Assembly (NCBI GenBank): GCA_963810055.1
Contig: CAWEME010000007.1
Coordinates: forward strand, 62,001 to 126,000
Direction of reading: 5' to 3'
Length of the DNA stretch: 64,000 bases
From: REEB95 sp963810055
GTDB taxonomy: Bacteria > Pseudomonadota > Alphaproteobacteria > ATCC43930 > CGMCC-115725
Part shown: one piece after another, positions 57,857 through 64,000 of the stretch
Layout of the letters: the number at the start of each line of letters is the position of its first letter
Numbering within the stretch: position 1 is the first letter of the stretch
Notes under the pieces: generated by a model
What the model was told of the DNA's origin: nothing
Database searches by the model: none
Seen by the model: only the letters and a program-made list of their open reading frames with translations
Program-made: the position numbers and the translations under genes

Positions 57857-59458
57857 ATGACTCTCAATCTGAAAATTCCCAACGAAGAGCTGGAGCTCAA
57901 GCCCCGGCTTACCGTCATCGGCGTCGGCGGCGCCGGCGGCAACGCAGTCAGCAACATGATCCGCTCCAACCTGACCGGTTGCGAGTTCATCGTCTGCAAC
58001 ACCGACGCGCAGGCGATGAAGCATTCGCAGGTCGAACGCAAGATCCAGCTCGGCATCACCGTGACAAGGGGTCTCGGCGCCGGTTCCCGGCCCGATGTCG
58101 GGCAGATCGCCGCCGAAGAGGCGCTCGACGAGATCATGCTGGCGCTCGAAGGCTCCAACATGGTGTTCATCACCGCCGGCATGGGCGGCGGCACCGGCAC
58201 CGGCGCTGCGCCGGTCATCGCCCGGGCCGCGCGCGAGAGCGGCATCCTGACGGTGGGCGTCGTCACCAAGCCCTTCCACTTCGAGGGCGCCCACCGCATG
58301 AAGACGGCGGAAAAGGGCATCGAGGAGCTGTCGAAATACGTCGATACGCTGCTCATCATCCCGAACCAGAACCTGTTCCGGGTGGCGAACGAGCGCACGA
58401 CCTTCGCCGACGCCTTCAAGATGGCCGACGACGTGCTGCATGCCGGGGTGCGCGGCGTGACCGATCTCATGGTCATGCCCGGCCTCATCAACCTCGACTT
58501 CGCGGATATCCGCGCGGTGATGAGCGAGATGGGCAAGGCGATGATGGGCACGGGCGAGGCCGAAGGCGAACGCCGCGCGATCGACGCGGCGGAAGCGGCG
58601 ATCTCCAACCCGTTGTTGGAAGACGTGGCGATCAAGGGCGCGCGCGGGGTGTTGATCAACATCACCGGCGGCAACGACATGACCTTGTACGAGGTCGACG
58701 AAGCCGCCAACCGCATCCGCGAGGAGGTCGATCCCGAAGCCAACATCATCTTCGGCTCGACCTTCGATGAGCAGTTGGCCGGAAAGATGCGGATTTCGGT
58801 CGTCGCCACCGGCATCGACATCGAGACCATGGCGCATCCGAAGCCGCTCGAGCAGATGCAGAAGGCGGCGCCGGCGATCGCGGTCAGGCCCGCGGCCGCG
58901 GCCAGGCCGGTCGCGGCCCCGGCTCCTATGCACGCTTCGGCGATGTCTGAAACCGAGATCGAGCCGGCCTTGCCGCCGGCCCCGGTCTCGGCGATGGCGG
59001 CGGCGCCGCGCATCGAGGCGATCGAGGCCCAGGCGCTGGGCCGCGGCGGCTTCGCGGCCAAGCGCGCGGTCGAGCCGGTGATGGTCCGGCCGGCCGTGGC
59101 GGCCAAGCCGGCGGTCGCGCCCAACCCCTTCGCCGACGCGGCGATGGAGAATGGCGGCAGGCCCACGGCAAAGGCGAAGGCGCGGGGGCCGAGCCTGTTC
59201 GAGCGCGTGACCAATGCGGGCCGTCTCATCCATCCGCAGGACGAGACCCTCGCGGCGGAGCCGCATAACGTAAGACCGGCGGAGCCGCATCAGGTCAGGC
59301 CGGTGGAGCCGCAAATCGCCCGGGCGTCCGAACCGCAGGTGGAACCAGTGGCGACACAGCCGGCGCCGCAGCCGGCGGCGCGGCCGGAACGTCCTGCCCG
59401 CGCCAAGGAAGAAGACCTGCTGGAGATCCCAGCCTTCCTGCGCCGGCAGGCCAACTAA
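57857..59458 (+). CDS. ftsZ: Cell division protein FtsZ
   Basis: Tubulin-like GTPase that forms the Z-ring. A perfect AGGAGG lies seven bases before the ATG. IGVGGAGGNAVSNMIRSNL, the tubulin signature GGGTGTGAAPVIA and the T7-loop region NLDFADIRAVMSEMG are intact. The globular part ends near residue 318. A long Ala/Pro linker of about 200 residues includes four related EPxxVRP/EPQxxRA units near 475-500. The C-terminal peptide LLEIPAFLRRQAN binds FtsA and other partners. The 533-aa length fits the long-linker alphaproteobacterial form. The 111-base gap after ftsA has a TTGACA at 57819 without a matching -10. Confidence 0.98.
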   Translation: MTLNLKIPNEELELKPRLTVIGVGGAGGNAVSNMIRSNLTGCEFIVCNTDAQAMKHSQVERKIQLGITVTRGLGAGSRPDVGQIAAEEALDEIMLALEGSNMVFITAGMGGGTGTGAAPVIARAARESGILTVGVVTKPFHFEGAHRMKTAEKGIEELSKYVDTLLIIPNQNLFRVANERTTFADAFKMADDVLHAGVRGVTDLMVMPGLINLDFADIRAVMSEMGKAMMGTGEAEGERRAIDAAEAAISNPLLEDVAIKGARGVLINITGGNDMTLYEVDEAANRIREEVDPEANIIFGSTFDEQLAGKMRISVVATGIDIETMAHPKPLEQMQKAAPAIAVRPAAAARPVAAPAPMHASAMSETEIEPALPPAPVSAMAAAPRIEAIEAQALGRGGFAAKRAVEPVMVRPAVAAKPAVAPNPFADAAMENGGRPTAKAKARGPSLFERVTNAGRLIHPQDETLAAEPHNVRPAEPHQVRPVEPQIARASEPQVEPVATQPAPQPAARPERPARAKEEDLLEIPAFLRRQAN

Positions 59459-59513
59459 GGCGGTGTCGAGGGCCGGGCGAACGGCCCCCAAACCGCCGCG
59501 ATGTCATCCGTAA

Positions 59514-59541
59514 GCCGCGGGACCCCGCCGGGTCCCGCGGC
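59514..59541. terminator. Perfect 12-bp hairpin downstream of ftsZ
   Basis: GCCGCGGGACCC and GGGTCCCGCGGC pair perfectly around a CGCC loop, 55 bases after the ftsZ stop. There is no T run behind it, so it may end transcription only weakly or act as an RNA-stabilising structure. The remaining 59459-59675 stretch has no gene, and base composition drops along it. Confidence 0.4.
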
Positions 59542-59675
59542 AAACGGCCCGGGGTACTGCTTAGCCGGGCGCAGTTCCGCTTTTTGACCACAAGAAGGGC
59601 GCGGTCGGGCGGTCAGGGGTGCCGGTGATGGCGGAGAGTCGGTTGAAAGAAATGGCGCAGGACGGCTACATCGAG

Positions 59676-59879
59676 TTATGACCGCTTCAAGACCTCTCGC
59701 TCAAACTGCGGCAAGTTCTGTCCAAATCGCTCCCAGACCTCCAGGGTCTTTTGAGTACGGCTCTCAAGATGCCCCACATAGCTGCTAGTTTCAGGATTCC
59801 AGTCGAAGAAAATCCCGGCGTCTGTTAGGCGGTCCATTTTCTCCGCCTGCTGCTTATCCAACGTGAATTTGACCTGCAT
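59676..59879 (-). CDS. Short hypothetical protein
   Basis: 67-aa frame read from ATG 59879 (MQVKFTLDKQQAEKMDRLTD). It is soluble and mostly helical, with many charged and aromatic residues (GIFFDWNPETSSYVG, KTLEVWERFGQNL). The frame stays open upstream to 60050, but that part is antisense to the next gene and poor in protein-like pattern. No ribosome site is evident. Low-G+C codon use suggests transfer. Family not recognised. Confidence 0.4.
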   Translation of the reverse strand: MQVKFTLDKQQAEKMDRLTDAGIFFDWNPETSSYVGHLESRTQKTLEVWERFGQNLPQFEREVLKRS

Positions 59880-59921
59880 CAGCCGTTGAGGCTGTGGTTT
59901 GCTGAGAACGCCGTGAAAGAT

Positions 59922-60344
59922 ATGCACAAACTTTGGGGTGGCCGCTTTCCGACGTGGGAAGAGTTCAAGAAGGCAAACAACCATGGGCGCGTTCGTGTGA
60001 ACAAGGACCTTGCGAATAAGCTGGCCTTTTCGGTAGGCCCAAAGGCACATCGAAATCGAATGAGGTTCGTTGCAATCATGCTTGCGACCGCATTATGGGC
60101 AGCGTTCCTTGCGCTGCCAATCGCAATCGCACTGTACTTTTTAATCGGTATCAGTGGTTGGTGGATACTTGGGAGTTTCGGTCTCGCTTGGTACTTGATC
60201 AAGGCGGCAAAGGAAGGGCAGTGCAATGCCCTGCGTTATGGAGCGGAGGCTGACGAGCAGTTCTACCTTGCGTTAATCAATCATGGCGCGTTCTTGTTTG
60301 AACCCGTCCAGGATCAAGCATCAAAGTCCCCACCAGAAACGTGA
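59922..60344 (+). CDS. Hypothetical membrane protein
   Basis: 140-aa protein divergent from the preceding short frame. After a basic N-terminal part (WEEFKKANNHGRVRVNKDLA) come two membrane helices (about 48-68 and 72-92: VAIMLATALWAAFLALPIAI and LIGISGWWILGSFGLAWYLI), then a soluble tail (AEADEQFYLALINHGAFLFE). TTG 59886 is an alternative start. No family recognised. Codon use is less GC-rich than the core genes. Confidence 0.55.
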   Translation: MHKLWGGRFPTWEEFKKANNHGRVRVNKDLANKLAFSVGPKAHRNRMRFVAIMLATALWAAFLALPIAIALYFLIGISGWWILGSFGLAWYLIKAAKEGQCNALRYGAEADEQFYLALINHGAFLFEPVQDQASKSPPET

Positions 60345-60723
60345 TGTCCGCTCGGCTGCGACGATAAGGGCCTGGCTGAACGGCATCGATCGCCTTTCGT
60401 TCTTAATGGCCACAAGGCCCAAATCTTAGTGCGTAATAAATTGCGATGGAAAAACAACCAATGACAAAACCACAAAAAAATCCTGTCGCAAAAGGAAAAC
60501 GTTTCCGAAGATATTCTGTAAGTCTTATTAATCCCATCATCCTCCCCAATCATCACGTACGCGCTCAGCTTGGTTTGCCAATCGGCTAAATACGATCTAG
60601 GTCACTATCAGACAGACATTTATTCTTTGTGACCACAAATTGCCTCGAATTTATGCGCGATCCATTCGTCAGGTAGTCTAAGCTACGTTAGATACACGCA
60701 CCACATCTTCAGAGCTGAAATGT
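60345..60723. other. AT-rich intergenic region of the island, no convincing gene
   Basis: 379 bases with no tRNA, inverted repeat, integrase fragment or attachment-site duplication that I can see. It contains poly-A stretches (60459-60500) and a 47-codon basic frame (60446-60589) without a ribosome site, which I do not call. Confidence 0.6.
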
Positions 60724-61695
60724 TTAGCTCCATACACTTGCTGCCGTGATTGAGAAAGCGCGGTTGGCATCAACATCGGCAACAAAATCGTCCCAGAGCG
60801 TTTTGCCGAGTTTCCTGGATGCGAATGCCCCGGCCATTGCTAAAAATGCCCTCAGTACGATGACTTGATCGGCTACAAAGCCGTCAAGAATGGTTGCGGT
60901 GCTTTTCCCGTATGCCAGGAACAGAGCCTCTCGATAATTCGCCTTACCGCGATACCTCGACGCTTGATGAACAAATCCCATGCTGCGCTGTCCAAGGCGT
61001 ATGTCCCGAATCTCCTGAGCAGCCTTCGTACGGAAATTGCTGGCATTTAAATTTTTAAATTCCTTTGATTTTCGAACGTCCTCTGTTGTCTTCCACACAT
61101 GCCATGTGGCCGAACCGGATAGATAACCCGCAGCTGTGCCTCGGGCGTCCGCAACTGTTGTCGGCCGCGACTGTAGATGCCCTCTACTGTCGGCGCGATA
61201 GGCGGCAACTTCTGGCTTGAAGATATTTTCTATCAGGCTACTTACACGCCAGCCGAATGGTCCCATGGCAAGATCGCGCGCAGCGATAACTTCGTCCCAC
61301 ATCCTAGCAGTGCCAGCATGATCTTCCTGAAAGGACCCATTCTGCGCGGCGATCATGGCACTAGCACCATTAGCAATGCCATAATACCAAGCGAGAATAC
61401 CTATGCGTGCAACATCTGCCGTTGGGCTGATTCCACTGATCTGCTCCAATGCAGAGAGATGGTGCAGCCCGAGGAACAACTGCTCTAGGACCGTGTTCTC
61501 GACAAGTGTATCCATGGTCCGCTTACCTGTGGCGGCGTAGAAAGTTTTTGCCGAACCAAAGTCAATGCATGGACTGTTCACCAGCAGGCTCAAAGCCCGC
61601 ATCCAGTTGACCGTTGAGGGAAGTGCGAACTGCGGGTTCGGTTTGCCGTCCGGCTCGTTGATTGTTCCCTGTCCAATTATCCGTTCGTAGAGCAT
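60724..61695 (-). CDS. Hypothetical all-helical protein, weakly HEPN-like
   Basis: 323-aa soluble protein preceded by a good GGAG ribosome site six bases from ATG 61695. It is predicted mostly helical. Two stretches recall HEPN-fold proteins: AWYYGIANGASAMIAAQNGS with QEDHAGTARMWDEV, and ASRYRGKANYREALFLAYGK. The typical catalytic Rx4-6H is not evident, so this is a weak assignment from pattern memory. It lies 165 bases downstream of the polymerase gene on the same strand and may be expressed with it. Confidence 0.65.
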   Translation of the reverse strand: MLYERIIGQGTINEPDGKPNPQFALPSTVNWMRALSLLVNSPCIDFGSAKTFYAATGKRTMDTLVENTVLEQLFLGLHHLSALEQISGISPTADVARIGILAWYYGIANGASAMIAAQNGSFQEDHAGTARMWDEVIAARDLAMGPFGWRVSSLIENIFKPEVAAYRADSRGHLQSRPTTVADARGTAAGYLSGSATWHVWKTTEDVRKSKEFKNLNASNFRTKAAQEIRDIRLGQRSMGFVHQASRYRGKANYREALFLAYGKSTATILDGFVADQVIVLRAFLAMAGAFASRKLGKTLWDDFVADVDANRAFSITAASVWS

Positions 61696-61860
61696 TTACC
61701 GCTCCATGTTCACATGAGGTCATCTGTAGCATTCGTCGAATTCGGCTCTTAGATACTGGCGTCCGGGCAATTGATTTGCCAACTAAGACCCAAAATTGAT
61801 CACAGAGCTGCATGTGAAATTTTCTATCAAATAAAATTGACTCCTCGTTCTCTTCGTCTC

Positions 61861-64000
61861 CTACGGATGCGGCATTATGCTGATCAGACGGGAACTGGGT
61901 AATCGTTTGCCTTTCAGAATTTTATCAAGATTAGCGTGATCGGTCTTAAGCTTGCCAGCCAATTCTCGAATGCTCTGTGTCTCGCATTGCTCGCGGCACC
62001 ATTCCACAAATTTCCTGGCCAGCATGGATTGGTTTTGTTGACGCTCTTCTAAGGCAGAAACCGAAGCTTCAATACGTCTTAGCATTGCAACGCTGACGTT
62101 GGCCGATCCATTGCGGATTTTGCGCAGGTACCTTGTTGAAATCCTCGTCTCTTTGCTGACAATATTAAGTTTGTAACGCCGGATTATTTCTTGGGCTTTG
62201 CTCAGAAGCTTCGCGAGCGCACCTTCGGCCAATCCAAAATCCGGTTGGGCGTCAGGATCAAAGCCGAAATAATATTGAACCTCGAATTCGTTCACTTCCT
62301 TGCCGACAAAATGAATGTCCGTGTCATCGATCCCGATATGTCGCCGTAGCGTTACGCCACGATCACGATGCTGACCATTGAGAAACTTTGACTCCGAATG
62401 AAGATGATACCCGGCAAGAACCTCGTAATAGCTGGCAAGGTACTCCATCGGAATCGGCTCGCCGGTCTCCCGGTCCACACAATGTGCCGCCGCTTTCATG
62501 ATGTCTGTATCGTATGGCGCGACGGGCCTGTATGGACCCATCTCACCGTTAGTGCCGCGTCTCTTCGGCGCATCAGGACCGGCTTGAAAGGCCAATAGAA
62601 AATTGAATGGGCGCACTTGCTCATCGTATGGACCCTGGTTTGACTGCTTAATCCAGGCCAGGATGGTTGGCTTGCTCGCGTGATACCGGCTTGCCGCCGG
62701 TTTGTAGAAACAGCGGTGTTTGGCAGGGTTTATCTCCGTATCAGCGCCAGATAGCGCGGCGCTTACGATGCGGTACCAAAAATCATGTACCCATCGTTCG
62801 ATACCGGATTTCTTTAAATCGATGACCGGTTTGGGAAACTCACGCGGAGCGGTTTTGTTGTTGTAGGGCGGAAGCAGATGGCCGAGTCCGTGACTGAGCA
62901 CCCGGCGCAAAATTGGTCGATTGTGCCTGTCGAGATTGAACAAACTATATCTCTTGTCTGAAATCGCGTAGCAGAAAAGCGGTTCTAATTTATCGATCTC
63001 ACGGCCAGCGACAATGCGTTGGTTTTCTTTTTCGATTTTAAACAACGGCTCTTTATTTTTAGAATAGGGATTGAGCGGCAAGAACCAATCGCAGATCGCG
63101 CGGACTTTCTTTTCGAAAACCTTGTCCGCCATATTGGCCGGCTTCGTGACGCACATCGAATCGGTGTCGCAAAAACTCCAATTCAATCCGGCATCTCGGA
63201 TGAGGCGTTCGGCAATCGATAGCATGAGCCTCGCGGCACCCGTGCTCAATGTCGCGAGTAAGGGGTTATAATATGGTCCCGGCTGTTCGTATTTGTCGGA
63301 CAGGATTGGAGTCGGTTTTTCACCACCATCGTAGCGAAGCATTTTCTCGCGCTTCGGCTGCTGGTGAACATTTAGTTCGATGAAAATTCCGTAGCTCGTC
63401 GCATTGGCAAGAATCTTGAGTGCCAGCTGCTCGGTTTCGAGCCGATCTTTTTCATCGCCCTTCGCGGCCTTTGATTGTTGTTTTATCTGGGTTCGAAGGT
63501 CAATCAGCCTCCGATAGAAATCATCTTTTGCCGGATCAACCAGATAGTCCGGGTTGCCCAATATGGCGACCGGTAAGAGACGTGACTGAGGCTTTCGAGG
63601 GCTAAAGCTATAGGCTTTGAGGACTTTGGGTGCTTTGCCGGTATGAAGCGCGGATACGATGCAATCCGCCAAAGTGAACCACCTCGGCATGGCAGAAGTC
63701 AGGTAATTGAGGCCGATGGTGAACTGCGATTCGCCGTCATAGGACGCGCGAACGGGAAAGACGTCGGCATCCGGCGCAACTTGCACAATCGTTCGAAGAC
63801 GCGGCCCGAAATCGAGCCGTTGAAGATCGGAGAATGAGAACGATTCCAGCAACCGCCGTGTTTCATCGGTCGAGTCGTGCCAATCCACACCCTCGGCGAT
63901 GACGAATTCCCACAATCGCAGCCACGAACACATGGTGGGATATTGTGCGAGAAAATCACCATAGATCGCCCGCGCGACATCGCGGCGCTGATGCACTTCG
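61861..64000 (-). CDS. Family-B DNA polymerase with C-terminal HTH segments, 5' end outside window
   Basis: The 3' 713 codons of a larger gene. In the visible part (numbered from GTG 63996), motif A is YGDFLAQYPTM with the metal-binding Asp14. Motif B is KILANATSYG (194-203), and motif C is FCDTDSM (Asp277 and Asp279). This order and spacing are those of family-B DNA polymerase palm/fingers. The C terminus adds two helix-turn-helix-like segments: about 613-645 (SKETRISTRYLRKIRNGSAN) and about 672-705 (IRELAGKLKTDHANLDKILK). No stop precedes the window edge, so the N terminus (exonuclease or other) is unseen. Lower G+C than the core genes. Bacterial chromosomal PolB genes usually belong to mobile elements or phages; no integrase is visible here. 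Confidence 0.8.
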   Translation of the reverse strand, partial: EVHQRRDVARAIYGDFLAQYPTMCSWLRLWEFVIAEGVDWHDSTDETRRLLESFSFSDLQRLDFGPRLRTIVQVAPDADVFPVRASYDGESQFTIGLNYLTSAMPRWFTLADCIVSALHTGKAPKVLKAYSFSPRKPQSRLLPVAILGNPDYLVDPAKDDFYRRLIDLRTQIKQQSKAAKGDEKDRLETEQLALKILANATSYGIFIELNVHQQPKREKMLRYDGGEKPTPILSDKYEQPGPYYNPLLATLSTGAARLMLSIAERLIRDAGLNWSFCDTDSMCVTKPANMADKVFEKKVRAICDWFLPLNPYSKNKEPLFKIEKENQRIVAGREIDKLEPLFCYAISDKRYSLFNLDRHNRPILRRVLSHGLGHLLPPYNNKTAPREFPKPVIDLKKSGIERWVHDFWYRIVSAALSGADTEINPAKHRCFYKPAASRYHASKPTILAWIKQSNQGPYDEQVRPFNFLLAFQAGPDAPKRRGTNGEMGPYRPVAPYDTDIMKAAAHCVDRETGEPIPMEYLASYYEVLAGYHLHSESKFLNGQHRDRGVTLRRHIGIDDTDIHFVGKEVNEFEVQYYFGFDPDAQPDFGLAEGALAKLLSKAQEIIRRYKLNIVSKETRISTRYLRKIRNGSANVSVAMLRRIEASVSALEERQQNQSMLARKFVEWCREQCETQSIRELAGKLKTDHANLDKILKGKRLPSSRLISIMPHP

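Noticed and set aside
60446..60589. A 47-codon basic frame in the island
   Set aside because: No ribosome site, no recognisable pattern, and A-rich sequence can give such a frame by chance.
61562..61813. An 83-codon minus-strand frame between the polymerase and the 323-aa gene
   Set aside because: It overlaps the well-supported start and ribosome site of the 323-aa gene in another frame.

Overview
The window is chromosomal DNA of an alphaproteobacterium. This is inferred from the ruvCAB-ybgC-tolQRAB-pal-cpoB-tilS order, a 6S RNA gene between zapA and a 5-formyltetrahydrofolate cyclo-ligase homologue, a CcrM-type GANTC methyltransferase, a PodJ-like Sel1 protein, an ATP synthase Fo operon with both b and b' subunits, and a complete dcw cluster with meso-DAP-type MurE. 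The order-level identity is not clear from sequence alone. By eye the DNA is about two thirds G+C up to the end of ftsZ and about one half G+C after roughly 59.65 kb.

Layout. 1-9.1 kb (minus strand): tilS, cpoB, pal, tolB, tolA, tolR, tolQ, ybgC, ruvB, ruvA, ruvC and yebC, the envelope-constriction (Tol-Pal) and Holliday-junction genes. 9.2-11.5 kb (minus): a YmdB-type phosphodiesterase, the cyclo-ligase homologue, 6S RNA, zapA and a short coiled-coil gene. 11.6-14.4 kb (plus): an orphan ParB-like gene and a PodJ/Sel1-like gene. 14.4-18.7 kb (minus): ispE, a TPR lipoprotein and ETF-ubiquinone oxidoreductase. 18.7-27.4 kb: uracil-DNA glycosylase, lytic transglycosylase, a MoaB/MogA protein, a PA0069-type radical SAM protein, rnhB, ccrM, mutY (minus), a DciA-like protein and a DsbA-like thiol oxidoreductase. 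27.4-33.3 kb: smc, then atpI-atpB-atpE-b'-b. 33.3-40.5 kb: a PCuAC-like protein, an L-2-hydroxyglutarate oxidase-like enzyme, an EamA exporter, 5-oxoprolinase, a tiny His-rich membrane peptide and an AmiD-type amidase. 40.5-41.4 kb: a 35-bp tandem repeat, rnpB and the mraZ control region with four MraZ boxes. 41.4-59.5 kb: the dcw cluster mraZ-rsmH-ftsL-ftsI-murE-murF-mraY-murD-ftsW-murG-murC-murB-ddl-ftsQ-ftsA-ftsZ, almost every pair joined by stop/start overlaps. 59.6-64 kb: a low-G+C island with two short unknown genes, an all-helical unknown gene and the 3' part of a family-B DNA polymerase gene that carries two helix-turn-helix segments at its C terminus and runs off the window.

Two themes stand out. 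First, the polymerase/partner pair in the island is the best candidate for an undescribed system: the polymerase motifs A, B and C are all visible, and the partner has weak HEPN-like features. Second, eight single-base indels break otherwise intact genes (tilS twice, the short gene before zapA, the uracil-DNA glycosylase, 5-oxoprolinase twice, murD and murC). Correcting each restores a full family-length reading frame. Since murC and murD are normally essential, base-calling errors in the assembly are the simplest explanation.
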